Translations under genes and position numbers: made by a program
Notes under the pieces: generated by a model
Seen by the model: the letters and a program-made list of their open reading frames with translations, nothing else
Database searches by the model: none
Told to the model about the DNA's origin: nothing
Origin: Galbibacter sp048266365
GTDB lineage: Bacteria > Bacteroidota > Bacteroidia > Flavobacteriales > Flavobacteriaceae
NCBI RefSeq assembly: GCF_048266365.1
Contig: NZ_JBLWZP010000003.1
Coordinates: forward strand, 310,001-374,000
Reading direction: 5' to 3'
DNA length: 64,000 bases
Shown: positions 1 through 9,524 of the stretch, in pieces
How positions within the stretch are numbered: the stretch's first letter is position 1
How the letters are laid out: each line of letters begins with the position of its first letter

Positions 1-1
1 A

Positions 2-1597
2 GCGGTTCCGATTGTTTTATCCGGTAGTTTTGGAGAGTTACGATCCAACCACTTTCACTCGGGATTGGACATTAAAACCATGCAGCGGGAAGGTCTGGAT
101 GTGTTTGCTACGGCTGGCGGTTATGTTTCAAGAATAAAGATTCAACATTACGGCTATGGTAAAGCAATTTATATTACACACCCGAATGGCTTCACTACCG
201 TTTACGCTCACTTGCAAAGTTTCGGACCAAAAATACAACAATACGTCAAAGAGCAACAATACAAAAAGCAGTCCTATGAAATTGAGCTCTTTCCTAAACC
301 CGAGGAGCTGGTAGTAGGTAAAGGCGATCTCATTGCTTATAGTGGAAACACAGGAGGAAGCGGTGGCCCGCACCTACATTATGAGATTAGAAATGCCAAG
401 GCGGAACCTATGAACCCATTGCTATTTGGATATGACGTAAAAGACACAACTCCACCGAGAATTCTCGGTGTATACGCCTATGCGATTGGAAATGAATCCA
501 TAATAGATAACACAAACAACAAAATAGAACTCCGACTCACTAAACAAGATGACAATACTTTTGTTGCCGATAAGATATACGCCGAGGGAACCATTGGTCT
601 AGGAGTAGAAACCTATGATCAATTCGACATGGCTTACAATAAAAATGGAGCCTATAAGGTGTGTACCACTGTGGAAGGAAAACGTAACTTCGAATATAAT
701 TTCGCGAGCTTTTCTTTTTCAGAAAGTAGATACATCAACACCTTAATCGATTATCCTGTGTATGCCAACAAACGCAAAAGAATACAGAAGTGCTACATAG
801 AACCCTATAACAAATTAAGCATCTACGACAAAAAGGACAATAATGGTCTAATCGCTATAGAACCGGGGAATACTTACAATGTTAGCTTAGAAGTTTCTGA
901 TTTAGCCGGAAACGTCAGTATTGTACACATTCCGGTGGAAGGAAAAAAACAGGAATTACTACGTGCGAAAACCGTTTTTAAATCAGATCATTATCTTATC
1001 TCGAACCGTGATAATATCTTCAAGGTAGGAAATGCCACCTTATATTTTCCGGAAAATTCCTTTTATTATAACTTCTTTATCGATCTCCAACAAAGTGGAG
1101 ATACGATTAAAATTCACAAGGATGAAGTTCCTATGCGGAAAAATTATACTTTAAGCATAGCCATGGATGCCATTGACAACAAGGATATTGACAAGTATTT
1201 TATCGCAAATGTCAGCGATAAAGGGCATCTCTCCTACCAAAACACTTATCGCAAGTCGAACGTACTGAGTACCCGAACGCGTGCCTTAGGTAATTTCGTA
1301 ATAGCCAAGGACAGCGTAGCACCCAAGATACGTCCTTCTAATTTTCAAGACGGACAATGGCTTTCTAATTTCAAAACCTTAAAACTGATTATTACAGATG
1401 ATTTAAGCGGAATCAATTCCTATCGAGCCAAAATCAACAACCAATGGATACTGATGGAGTACGAATACAAGGAGAACAGTCTTACTTATAACCTTAGTGA
1501 TATCGACTTTAAGGATAACACCCACCATCTGGAGGTAGTTGTTACAGACAATGTTGGTAATAGCACCACCTATACGGCGGTCTTTCATCAAAAATAA
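2..1597 (+). CDS. M23 family metallopeptidase (5' end outside window)
   Basis: Zinc metallopeptidase of the LytM/M23 type, expected to act on peptidoglycan cross-links in the envelope. The frame is open from base 2, and residues before the first internal start codon carry the first zinc motif (NHFHSGLD, bases about 44-70), so the gene begins upstream of the window. The second motif, GGPHLHYEI, lies near base 361. After the peptidase domain come about 380 residues of beta-rich, Ig-like sequence including two D-x-AGNVS / DNVGNST-like segments, typical of large secreted Bacteroidota M23 proteins. Both metal-binding motifs are intact, so activity is likely. The substrate is inferred from the family only. 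Confidence 0.85.
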   Translation, partial: AVPIVLSGSFGELRSNHFHSGLDIKTMQREGLDVFATAGGYVSRIKIQHYGYGKAIYITHPNGFTTVYAHLQSFGPKIQQYVKEQQYKKQSYEIELFPKPEELVVGKGDLIAYSGNTGGSGGPHLHYEIRNAKAEPMNPLLFGYDVKDTTPPRILGVYAYAIGNESIIDNTNNKIELRLTKQDDNTFVADKIYAEGTIGLGVETYDQFDMAYNKNGAYKVCTTVEGKRNFEYNFASFSFSESRYINTLIDYPVYANKRKRIQKCYIEPYNKLSIYDKKDNNGLIAIEPGNTYNVSLEVSDLAGNVSIVHIPVEGKKQELLRAKTVFKSDHYLISNRDNIFKVGNATLYFPENSFYYNFFIDLQQSGDTIKIHKDEVPMRKNYTLSIAMDAIDNKDIDKYFIANVSDKGHLSYQNTYRKSNVLSTRTRALGNFVIAKDSVAPKIRPSNFQDGQWLSNFKTLKLIITDDLSGINSYRAKINNQWILMEYEYKENSLTYNLSDIDFKDNTHHLEVVVTDNVGNSTTYTAVFHQK

Positions 1598-1910
1598 AAC
1601 TTTGTATGCTAGGGCTGTTTCGGTGGAACCCATTCTAATGCGATCAATTTATTCCTTGGCAAACCGGATTTTTTAGCTCTGGTGTTACACCATTGCCAGT
1701 TTCATATTCTAAAAAAAACGTTAAAAGTTCATTATCCAAGAATTATCTCCTGAGAAATCAAGGTTTGGTTGGAGATTTTCAATATTTTTGACCTCCAAAA
1801 TATCATAACCATTTGGTGAGTACTAGGTTATTACTTCAATACTCGCAAGGTGCCACCAACCTACATGAACAACAACAGTTTTAATATAAAAGAAGCAGTA
1901 CACTAACAAT
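1598..1910. other. Intergenic gap, no gene recognised
   Basis: About 310 bases between the M23 gene and the next secreted protein. I see no open frame with protein-like composition, no RNA gene and no clear hairpin. It presumably holds the promoter of the gene at 1911. Confidence 0.4.
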
Positions 1911-2543
1911 ATGAAGCAATTACTATTCATCCTAGCTGTTATACTAGGATGCTCAAACGGATTTGGACAAAAACTAATCTACCAAAGCGACCATTTCGAA
2001 GAACTAAGCAAGGACCATAAGACTGTTGCTATTTTACCTTTTAAGGCGCGATTGGAATTGGAAAACCAAAATCATGGGGAACAACAATTAGAAGCACTGC
2101 AAGAAAAAGAAGGATATGAAGTTCAAAATGCCTTGGAATCTTATTTTTTAAAATTACACAAGCGAAAAGATTACCGCGTTGCGTTTCAAGACACTAAAAA
2201 CACCAACGCCATTTTAGCCAAAAACGGTATTTCGGAAAAGAATATTGACATCCACACCTCACAGGAGCTTTGCAAGATCCTTAATGTGGATGCGGTAATA
2301 TCAGGAGACCTTACGCTAAAGGCATTAATATCAAAAGGAGTATCTACGGACTTTGATCTGATTTCATTCATATCCGGAACTTCAGATTATGGACGAATTG
2401 CCATCAAATTAAGTGATGGAGAAACCGGTAAACTCCTTTGGAAATACGAGAAAGTTATCAATCGTAAATCAGGCAAAAACACCTATGATATCATTGAAGC
2501 CATGATGCGCAAATCAACACGGAAATTTCCGTATGATAAGTAA
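1911..2543 (+). CDS. Secreted or lipid-anchored protein of unknown function
   Basis: 210-residue protein with an N-terminal export signal (hydrophobic stretch about residues 4-17). Signal cleavage after GFGQ or a lipobox ending at the Cys of ILGC are both possible. The mature part begins with a TVAILPFKA segment that resembles the opening strand of CsgG/FlgO/TolB-like envelope proteins, which bind or assemble at the outer membrane, and ends with a SDGETGKLLWKYE segment of the same flavour. This is only a resemblance by eye, so I give no specific function. It stands alone, facing the convergent phoH gene 18 bases downstream. Confidence 0.7.
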   Translation: MKQLLFILAVILGCSNGFGQKLIYQSDHFEELSKDHKTVAILPFKARLELENQNHGEQQLEALQEKEGYEVQNALESYFLKLHKRKDYRVAFQDTKNTNAILAKNGISEKNIDIHTSQELCKILNVDAVISGDLTLKALISKGVSTDFDLISFISGTSDYGRIAIKLSDGETGKLLWKYEKVINRKSGKNTYDIIEAMMRKSTRKFPYDK

Positions 2544-2561
2544 TGACCGACCTAATGAACT

Positions 2562-3518
2562 CTAGGCGTTAGTGTGTTCTATTTTTTTGTACGATGCAAT
2601 AATTTCTTTCACCAAACGGTGACGAATCACGTCCTTGTCATCAAGATGCAAGATTCCAATACCTTTTACATCCTTTAATATCAGTAAGGCTTCTTTAAGT
2701 CCGGAGGTAATACGTCGCGGCAAATCTATTTGACCCGGATCTCCTGTGATAATAAATTTTGCACTCTTACCCATTCGGGTTAAAAACATTTTCATCTGCG
2801 CATGAGAAGTATTTTGCGCCTCATCCAATATCACAAACGCATTATCAAGAGTTCGCCCCCTCATAAAGGCCATCGGAGCGATTTGAATAATTCCGGTTTC
2901 AATATAGTTCTGCAATCTTTCCGGAGAAATCATATCTCTCAATGCATCATACAATGGCTGCATATACGGATCCAGTTTTTCTTTTAAATCACCCGGTAAA
3001 AACCCTAGGTTTTCTCCTGCTTCCACCGCAGGACGGGTTAAGATAATGCGTCGAACCTGTTTTTCTTTAAGCGCTTTAACAGCTAAAGCTACACCAGTAT
3101 ATGTTTTTCCAGTACCTGCAGGGCCAATCGCAAAAACCATATCGTTCTTTTTCATCAAATCGACCAACTTTTGCTGGTTGACTGTTTGTGCTTTTATAAG
3201 ACGACCATTGACACCGTGAACTAGAACTTCGCCATTAGCACTTACATCAACATAATCCTGTCCGTTATCGGTCATCAGAATTCGCTCTATGATGTTTTCA
3301 TCTAGTTTATTATACTTCCCAAAATGGGTGATAAGCATATCGAGACGCTTATCAAATTCTTCTAAAAGATCTTGATCACCATAGACCTTTATTTTATTTC
3401 CTCTGGCGACTATTTTGAGTTTAGGAAAATATTTTTTTAACAAATCAATATTAGCATTCCCTGCCCCGAAAAATTCTTTGGGATTGATTTCTGTAAGTTC
3501 AATTATGAGTTCGTTCAA
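2562..3518 (-). CDS. phoH: PhoH family ATPase
   Basis: 318-residue PhoH-like P-loop ATPase, the usual length for the single-domain cytoplasmic form. Walker A is GPAGTGKT at residues 132-139 and Walker B is ILDEAQN at 230-236. The segment RPAVEAGENLGFLPGDLKEK between them is the family signature. The N-terminal 100 residues form the small PhoH leader domain. PhoH-like proteins are linked to RNA metabolism and nutrient stress in many bacteria, but the biochemical role is not settled. It is monocistronic and transcribed divergently from the SAM hydrolase gene. Confidence 0.92.
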   Translation of the reverse strand: MNELIIELTEINPKEFFGAGNANIDLLKKYFPKLKIVARGNKIKVYGDQDLLEEFDKRLDMLITHFGKYNKLDENIIERILMTDNGQDYVDVSANGEVLVHGVNGRLIKAQTVNQQKLVDLMKKNDMVFAIGPAGTGKTYTGVALAVKALKEKQVRRIILTRPAVEAGENLGFLPGDLKEKLDPYMQPLYDALRDMISPERLQNYIETGIIQIAPMAFMRGRTLDNAFVILDEAQNTSHAQMKMFLTRMGKSAKFIITGDPGQIDLPRRITSGLKEALLILKDVKGIGILHLDDKDVIRHRLVKEIIASYKKIEHTNA

Positions 3519-3709
3519 AAGCTTTAATTTATGTGAGTATTTCTTTAACGGATCTTAACACAAAAAGTATGTTTTAAAATGGATAATTCTCTTACTTTTT
3601 AGTAGGTTTGTGTTTGGTTTTACTTCAATCTACAAAAACCAGATTGGCATTTAACAAACTTAAGGAAAAATTTTCGCTCTTAAATTAAAAAAACATCAAC
3701 AATTCGCAA

Positions 3710-4537
3710 ATGGCAATACTAACATTAACTACAGATTTTGGGGTGAGAGATCACTTTGTAGGTGCCATTAAAGGGTATATCCTTAGCGAAATTGAAAATG
3801 CCAACATTGTTGACATCTCACATCAAGTGAGTCCGTTTAACATTTTAGAAGCCTCCTATATATTAAAAAACGCATACAAAACCTTCCCTAAAGGAAGCAT
3901 ACACATCATTGGAGTTGATTCAGAACTCACTCCTTTGAACAAACATGTAGCTGCACTTATTGATGATCATTATTTCATTGGAGCGGACAATGGAATTTTG
4001 TCCTTCCTCACCCATGAAATCAAACCGGAAAAATTGGTAGAGATCAATATTCACGATCGCATTGCCAGTGTTTTCCCTGTATTAGATGTATTTATCAATG
4101 TTGCCGCGCACATCTCAAGGGGAGGCACATTAGATGTCATCGGAAAACCGCTATTACAACTCAAAACATTAAAGGACCTAGAGCCAACAGTAAATCACCC
4201 TCAAGATCAAATTACAGGAAATGTGATTTACATCGACAATTACGGAAATGTCGTGACCAATATTCCAAAGAAATTATTCGAAAAACACAGAAGAGGACGA
4301 AATTTCGAATTGTGGGCTCGTAATCATAAATTCACCAGCATCCACGCTAAATACAGTGATATTATAAATTTTGGATCAGATGTCCCGGTCAATAAAGACG
4401 GAGAGAAGTTGGCTATATTCAATTCAGCAAACCTGATCGAAATTGCCATATACAAAAGCAATCTGGACACCGTTGGTGGTGCATCCAGCTTATTGGGTCT
4501 GAACTATAGGGATGTGGTCACCTTAAAGTTTACCTAA
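3710..4537 (+). CDS. S-adenosylmethionine hydrolase / hydroxide adenosyltransferase (DUF62)
   Basis: 275-residue cytoplasmic enzyme of the DUF62 family, which cleaves S-adenosylmethionine with water to adenosine and methionine. The N-terminal signature TLTTDFGVRDHFVGAIKG, the GSIHIIGVD and DHYFIGADNG segments and the C-terminal YIDNYGNVVTNI segment match the family. These cover the N-terminal nucleophile/metal domain (about residues 1-155) and the C-terminal beta-barrel (about 170-275). In Flavobacteriaceae this gene commonly sits next to phoH and gldF, as here. No sign of degradation. Confidence 0.88.
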   Translation: MAILTLTTDFGVRDHFVGAIKGYILSEIENANIVDISHQVSPFNILEASYILKNAYKTFPKGSIHIIGVDSELTPLNKHVAALIDDHYFIGADNGILSFLTHEIKPEKLVEINIHDRIASVFPVLDVFINVAAHISRGGTLDVIGKPLLQLKTLKDLEPTVNHPQDQITGNVIYIDNYGNVVTNIPKKLFEKHRRGRNFELWARNHKFTSIHAKYSDIINFGSDVPVNKDGEKLAIFNSANLIEIAIYKSNLDTVGGASSLLGLNYRDVVTLKFT

Positions 4538-4584
4538 ACAACCACACAAACCTAATTTATTATGCCGAACCACAAAAGTAGCCT

Positions 4585-5301
4585 ATGAAAGCAATCATAA
4601 ACAGAGAAATTAGCAGTTTTTTTTCCTCTCCAATCGGTTATCTGGTCATTGGATTATTCTTATGCTTAAACGGTTTGTTCCTTTGGTTATTTAATGGTGA
4701 ATTTAATATACTCGAAAGTGGTTTCGCAGACCTATATCCATTTTTCCAATTAGCACCATGGGTTTTACTACTACTGATCCCGGCAGTAACCATGAGCACT
4801 ATTGCACAGGAAAAAAAATCAGGAACGCTAGAACTGCTCCTTTCACACCCGATCACCAAGAGTCAAATTATACTGGGAAAGTTTTTTGGAAGCTTCTTTC
4901 TCATCATTCTAGCCTTAATCCCTACGCTGTTATACGTATACACCATTTGGACGATTGCAAGCCCAAATGGAGCTATTGATTTGGGCAGCATTGGCGGATC
5001 TTATTTTGGTTTATGTTTTCTGATAGGCAGTTATACAGCCATCGGAGTTTTTACTTCCTCCTGCACTGAAAATCAAATTACAGCCTTTATATCCTCTATG
5101 CTCATCTGCTTTATTTGTTATTATGGATTGGCGGAATTTGCAAATTTCGACGGCCTTGAATTTCTGGCAAGTTGGAGTCTTAAATACCACTATGATAGTA
5201 TTAGCAGAGGTGTGATAGATCTTAGGGATCTTGTATACTTTATCAGTATTACCAGTTTCTTTTTATTTTTGACCACCCTAAAATTGAACAACAAACTGTG
5301 A
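4585..5301 (+). CDS. gldF: Gliding-motility ABC transporter permease GldF
   Basis: 238-residue inner-membrane protein with about six hydrophobic helices and the ABC-2 type permease fold. It starts with INREISSFFSSPIGYLVIG, the GldF N-terminal signature, and carries SGTLELLLSHPITKSQIILGK, the conserved ABC-2 coupling segment near residues 75-95. GldF acts with GldA and GldG, which were first identified through non-gliding Flavobacterium mutants. GldA (the ATPase) is not next to it here, as is common in the phylum. The stop codon overlaps the gldG start by four bases (GTGA), indicating translational coupling. Confidence 0.93.
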   Translation: MKAIINREISSFFSSPIGYLVIGLFLCLNGLFLWLFNGEFNILESGFADLYPFFQLAPWVLLLLIPAVTMSTIAQEKKSGTLELLLSHPITKSQIILGKFFGSFFLIILALIPTLLYVYTIWTIASPNGAIDLGSIGGSYFGLCFLIGSYTAIGVFTSSCTENQITAFISSMLICFICYYGLAEFANFDGLEFLASWSLKYHYDSISRGVIDLRDLVYFISITSFFLFLTTLKLNNKL

Positions 5302-6962
5302 AGCGAATTAAAAACATAGCAAAGAAAATACTGCTACCGATCCTTTTTCTGTTGGCAGTCAATTATTTGGCATCAATGTTTGTCCTGCGAATCGATCTTA
5401 CAAAACACCAACGATACACACTATCTGAGCCAACCAAGGCGCTACTTGGGCACGTTGGAAAACCTATTTTTATTGATGTTCTTTTGGGGGGAAACCCACC
5501 TGCTGAATTTAAGCGTCTTCAAACCGAAACCAAACAGCTATTAGAAGAATTCAGGAGCTTGAATGACAACATCATATTCAATATTGTAGACCCCATGGAA
5601 AGTGGAGGGTCCAAGCAGCAGATTGCACAATCGTTAATGGAATTAGGACTAACACCAGCTAACGTTACTATTGAAGAAGGCAATAGTGTCTCCAGAGAGA
5701 TGATTTTCCCTTGGGCAATGGTGAATTCCGGAAATAAAACAGTCAAGGCATCACTATTAAAAAATAGCCTTGGAGCCAGTACAGAATCACGGATAAACAA
5801 TTCCGTACAGCAGCTCGAATATACCCTGGCTGATGCTATATACCAAGTCACAATCACCGATAAAAAAAGCATTGCCGTAATCAAAGGTCATGGGGAAATG
5901 GATGATAAGTACATGGCTGATTTTTTATTGAGCCTACAGAACTATTACCGCATTGCTGAATTCCATATGGATTCCCTAAAAGAACAGCCACAGACCACCT
6001 TAAAAAACCTCAATCGTTTCCAAGCAGCCATCATTGCAAAACCTACCCAAGGGTTTTCAGAGAATGAAAAAATGATCCTAGATCAATATATTATGCAAGG
6101 TGGGAAAACACTATGGTTATTAGATCAGGTTAACGCAGACCTGGACAGCCTGCAGAATGACAACTTCAGTTCTTTGGCCTTTCCAATGGATTTAAAACTA
6201 GATGCTATGCTATTTAAGTACGGTGTACGCATCAACAAGAACCTAATTCAGGACCTTATGTCCACGCCGGTGACCGTTGCGGATGCTAATGGTGAAATAC
6301 CTATAAACTGGTTCTATAGTCCAATGGTAGCCTCTTTGAACAACCACCCGATTAACAAAAGCCTCAATGTTGTAAAACTAGAGTTTACCAACAGTATGGA
6401 TACATTATCCAATGGCATTAAAAAAACCGTTTTACTTCAGAGTTCAGCGCAGTCAAGAACCGTTGGCGTGCCAAGAAACTATAGTTTGGATGAATTCGAT
6501 ACCCAACCAAACGTATCTCAATTTAATGAAGGAAATCAAATTTTGGGCGTCCTTTTAGAAGGTAAGTTTAATTCCGCGTACAGCAATCGAGTTAAGCCAT
6601 TTACCCCGGACTCCATCATGGAGAAAAGCACACTCCCAAATAAGATGATTGTCATCAGCGATGGGGATATTATCAATTACACCTACGCCAATAAAAAGCC
6701 ACTTGTCGATGGAATTGATCCTTGGACCAAACAACTTTACGGCAATAGAAATTTTTTACTTAATTGCGTTAATTACCTTGTTCAAGATAATGGACTTATA
6801 AACATTCGTGCAAAGGAAATTTCGATTTCCTTTCTGGACAAACAAAAAACATATGAAGAAAAAACATGGTGGCAGGTACTAAACATAGGACTTCCCATAT
6901 GTTTAATCCTTCTTTTTGCAGTCGTATTTTACGCTATAAAACGAAAAAAGTATGGCTATTAA
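5298..6962 (+). CDS. gldG: Gliding-motility ABC transporter auxiliary protein GldG
   Basis: 554-residue membrane protein. There is one N-terminal helix (about residues 10-29), a large periplasmic ABC-transporter auxiliary domain including RIDLTKHQRYTLSEPT and SIAVIKGHGEMDD segments, and a C-terminal helix (about 528-548) followed by a basic tail. This is the GldG layout and length. Translation most likely begins at the GTG that overlaps the gldF stop, in a two-gene operon. The exact role of GldFG in gliding versus type IX secretion remains uncertain in the literature. Confidence 0.93.
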   Translation: MKRIKNIAKKILLPILFLLAVNYLASMFVLRIDLTKHQRYTLSEPTKALLGHVGKPIFIDVLLGGNPPAEFKRLQTETKQLLEEFRSLNDNIIFNIVDPMESGGSKQQIAQSLMELGLTPANVTIEEGNSVSREMIFPWAMVNSGNKTVKASLLKNSLGASTESRINNSVQQLEYTLADAIYQVTITDKKSIAVIKGHGEMDDKYMADFLLSLQNYYRIAEFHMDSLKEQPQTTLKNLNRFQAAIIAKPTQGFSENEKMILDQYIMQGGKTLWLLDQVNADLDSLQNDNFSSLAFPMDLKLDAMLFKYGVRINKNLIQDLMSTPVTVADANGEIPINWFYSPMVASLNNHPINKSLNVVKLEFTNSMDTLSNGIKKTVLLQSSAQSRTVGVPRNYSLDEFDTQPNVSQFNEGNQILGVLLEGKFNSAYSNRVKPFTPDSIMEKSTLPNKMIVISDGDIINYTYANKKPLVDGIDPWTKQLYGNRNFLLNCVNYLVQDNGLINIRAKEISISFLDKQKTYEEKTWWQVLNIGLPICLILLFAVVFYAIKRKKYGY

Positions 6963-7001
6963 ATGTTGATAAGTTATTTTCGAAAAAAAAATCAATTCAG
7001 A

Positions 7002-7009
7002 TATCTTTG
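7002..7009 (+). promoter_or_regulatory. Candidate -7 promoter element of dnaN
   Basis: TATCTTTG fits the Bacteroidota TAnnTTTG -7 consensus and lies 25 bases before the dnaN start codon. No clear -33 TTG is seen at the usual distance, so support rests on the -7 box alone. Confidence 0.4.
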
Positions 7010-7034
7010 TAAGTGATAGAAAACTAAGCATTCG

Positions 7035-8153
7035 ATGAAATTTATTATATCAAGTACATATTTATTAAAACAACTTCAGGTCTTAGGCGGTGTGATCAAT
7101 AGTAAAAACACCCTCCCTATCCTTGACAATTTTTTGTTTGAACTAAATAAGGATAAATTAACGGTTTCGGCATCCGATTTAGAAACTACCATGAGTGCTG
7201 TTCTGGAGGTTGAATCAGAATCAATTGGAAATATCGCGGTACCTGCCCGACTTCTGTTGGAAACTTTAAAAACATTTCCAGAGCAACCATTAACCTTTAT
7301 AGTTGAGAACAACAACACCATCGAGATCAACTCGAATCACGGTAAATATGCTTTAGCATACGCTGATGGTGCTGAATTTCCTAACACAATTGAATTGGAA
7401 GAAGCCAGTACAACAATGATTTTAGGAGATATCTTGGCAACAGCAATCAACAAAACCATATTTGCTTCAGGAAACGATGAGCTTCGTCCGGTAATGAACG
7501 GAGTCTTTTTTCAATTCTCAACTGAGAATTTAACCTTTGTGGCTACTGACGCTCACAAATTGGTTAAATACCAAAGAACAGATGTCACCGCTGACCAAGT
7601 CGCGGAGTTTATCATGCCTAAAAAGCCGTTAAATATTCTTAAAGGCATCTTAGAAGGAAGTGAAAGTGAAGTGAAAATCGAATACAACGTAAGTAATGCT
7701 AAATTCAGCTTTGACAATACTGAACTTATTTGTAGACTTATCGATGGGAAATATCCTAATTACGAGGCCGTTATTCCAAAAGAAAATCCAAATAAATTAA
7801 CGATCAACAGATCGCAGTTCTACAGCACTGTGCGCAGGGTATCCATATTCTCAAATAAAACAACCCACCAGATTCGTTTAAAAATAGCTGGTGCAGAATT
7901 AAACATATCTGCGGAAGATTTAGATTACAGCAACAAAGCAGAAGAACGCTTGACTTGTGATTATCAGGGAGATGATATGGCTATAGGATTTAATTCAAAA
8001 TTCTTGAATGAGATGCTGAACAATCTAAACTCTGACAATGTTACCCTTGAGATGAGTATCCCAAGTAGAGCCGGAATCCTTTCGCCTATCGACGGATTGG
8101 ATGAAGGAGAGCACATCACTATGCTGGTTATGCCGGTGATGCTTAACAATTGA
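7035..8153 (+). CDS. dnaN: DNA polymerase III subunit beta (sliding clamp)
   Basis: 372-residue beta clamp, the normal length for the family. It forms a ring around DNA that holds the replicative polymerase. Recognisable segments are the start MKFIISSTYLLKQLQVLGGV, the RPVMNGVFFQ strand after domain I, LICRLIDGKYPNYEAVIP in domain II, and the C-terminal end HITMLVMPVMLNN, matching the canonical clamp tail. Three clamp domains of about 120 residues follow each other without gaps. It has its own promoter-like element and a strong terminator, so it is a single-gene unit. Confidence 0.97.
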   Translation: MKFIISSTYLLKQLQVLGGVINSKNTLPILDNFLFELNKDKLTVSASDLETTMSAVLEVESESIGNIAVPARLLLETLKTFPEQPLTFIVENNNTIEINSNHGKYALAYADGAEFPNTIELEEASTTMILGDILATAINKTIFASGNDELRPVMNGVFFQFSTENLTFVATDAHKLVKYQRTDVTADQVAEFIMPKKPLNILKGILEGSESEVKIEYNVSNAKFSFDNTELICRLIDGKYPNYEAVIPKENPNKLTINRSQFYSTVRRVSIFSNKTTHQIRLKIAGAELNISAEDLDYSNKAEERLTCDYQGDDMAIGFNSKFLNEMLNNLNSDNVTLEMSIPSRAGILSPIDGLDEGEHITMLVMPVMLNN

Positions 8154-8211
8154 TTGTAAAGAATAAATCATATACCCCCTAATATTAGGGATTACCTAAT
8201 TACCAAGTAAT

Positions 8212-8254
8212 AAAACCCCGTCTAAATTGTGTGTTAATTTAGAGCGGGGTTTTT
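8212..8254 (+). terminator. Rho-independent terminator of dnaN
   Basis: Long hairpin 59 bases after the dnaN stop. The outer arms AAAACCCCG and CGGGGTTTT and inner arms CTAAATT and AATTTAG are separated by one- to two-base bulges, with a 7-base loop and a run of T. The A-rich 5' side means it could also work on the minus strand. Confidence 0.85.
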
Positions 8255-8312
8255 GATTGGTATATAATAATCCTATTAACGATTCAGTTTAAAAAAGGGC
8301 ACTTACCCCCTA

Positions 8313-8654
8313 TTAGCTTATAATACGAAGACTCAATGGGTAATAAACATTTTTGCCATTACTCGAGTTAATCGCATTGATAATCGGAAATACAAAAGCT
8401 AAAATGGCTATAGCGATAAGCACCAATATGCCTAATCCGAAAAGAAAGATCAATGGTATACTAAGCAGGGAGTATATAAATATACTAAGCTGAAAATTTA
8501 AAATAGCCTTCCCGTGCTCATCCATATTCAAAACACTGTCTTTTTTTGAAACCCAAAGAATCAATGGTAGAATAAGTCCGCCAAACCCGGTAACGTAATC
8601 CAGTAATTGGCTCAGATGGGTGATTGCTAGAAGTTGATTGTCTGTTCGTTTCAT
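8313..8654 (-). CDS. DUF4870 domain-containing small membrane protein
   Basis: 113-residue protein with three predicted membrane helices (about residues 18-36, 52-70 and 72-94). It follows the DUF4870 pattern: ...HLSQLLDYVTGFGGLILPLILW, then DEHGKAILNFQLS, then FPIINAINSSNG. These are inner-membrane proteins of unknown function and are common in Flavobacteriaceae. It is a single gene ending close to the dnaN terminator, from the opposite side. Confidence 0.85.
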   Translation of the reverse strand: MKRTDNQLLAITHLSQLLDYVTGFGGLILPLILWVSKKDSVLNMDEHGKAILNFQLSIFIYSLLSIPLIFLFGLGILVLIAIAILAFVFPIINAINSSNGKNVYYPLSLRIIS

Positions 8655-8754
8655 AATTTTTATTGATGGCTGATTTAACTATTGGACGATTAAGTTTCAG
8701 AATTGTTACAACCAGTTCAAACTTTAACAATCCACCTTATTAATTTCCTTAACT

Positions 8755-8778
8755 AAAAACAACCGGCAGTGCCGGTTG
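8755..8778 (-). terminator. Rho-independent terminator of dps
   Basis: Perfect hairpin CAACCGGC-AGT-GCCGGTTG. Read on the minus strand it is followed by TTTTTAG, about 85 bases after the dps stop. Confidence 0.78.
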
Positions 8779-8863
8779 CTCTGAATTTTATTCTATCTCC
8801 TTACGCTATCAGATCAAAGTAAAGTTTCTGAATTGCGCATCTGCGTGTTTCCTTTATTCGTTT

Positions 8864-9373
8864 TTACGAAGTTGTTTTCGCTACCGGATGACCAGCCTTG
8901 GTACGCCAAGCATCTAACATCCAAGATGTTTTCTCCAATTCTCGAATATAGGCGCCAATCATATCAACCGTTCCTTCATCACTTCCATCCTCGGCAATCT
9001 TAAGTACTTTACGCATTTGCTCTAATAACGGACCATGATCCTTCAAAAGTGCATCAATCATTTGTCTATCCTCTAGATCAGAGTCTGCCTCCTTAATATT
9101 GGATATTTCAAGATATTGTGAAAGGTTACTCAAAGGTTGATTTCTCAAAGTTAAAATACGTTCAGCAATCTCATCAACCTTAAGTTTGGCATCATTGTAC
9201 ATCTCTTCAAATTTATTATGAAGATCAAAGAAATTTTCACCTACTACATTCCAATGGAAATTTCTCAACTTCTGATAATACAAATGATAATCAGCTAGTA
9301 AAACATTTAATTCAAAAACTGTTTTCTCTGTTTTTGATTTGTCTAATTTTAAATAATCCATATTCTTACTCAT
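8864..9373 (-). CDS. dps: Dps family ferritin-like DNA-protection protein
   Basis: 169-residue ferritin-like four-helix protein of the Dps family, which oxidises and stores iron with hydrogen peroxide and protects DNA in starvation. The intersubunit ferroxidase ligands are visible with Dps-like spacing: His40 (NFHWNV), His52 (DLHNKFEE), Glu56, Asp67 and Glu71 (VDEIAERI). Length and pattern are typical. It has its own terminator downstream and a 150-base intergenic region shared with divergent mnmE. Stress regulation is expected from the family but no operator is recognised. Confidence 0.93.
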   Translation of the reverse strand: MSKNMDYLKLDKSKTEKTVFELNVLLADYHLYYQKLRNFHWNVVGENFFDLHNKFEEMYNDAKLKVDEIAERILTLRNQPLSNLSQYLEISNIKEADSDLEDRQMIDALLKDHGPLLEQMRKVLKIAEDGSDEGTVDMIGAYIRELEKTSWMLDAWRTKAGHPVAKTTS

Positions 9374-9491
9374 TTTAAATTACATGTTTAAGGTACGGAA
9401 TTTATCACTCATAATCAACGATTTAACAACAATTAACTGTTGCAAAAAGCAAAGCCAATTCTTAGAAAATAACTAGGATAGTTGATCAACA

Positions 9492-9507
9492 TATATTTGT
9501 ATTTTTG
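9492..9507 (+). promoter_or_regulatory. Candidate -7 promoter elements of mnmE
   Basis: Two overlapping-phase matches to TAnnTTTG, TATATTTG and TATTTTTG, occur in tandem 18-33 bases before the mnmE start codon. A TTG at 9482-9484 is slightly too close for the second box to be a canonical -33 element. Confidence 0.42.
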
Positions 9508-9524
9508 TACCAAATTTTAGAGCA

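Noticed and set aside
8518..8730. Minus-strand open frame overlapping the DUF4870 gene
   Set aside because: It overlaps the real gene in another phase and its composition is not protein-like in any recognised family.
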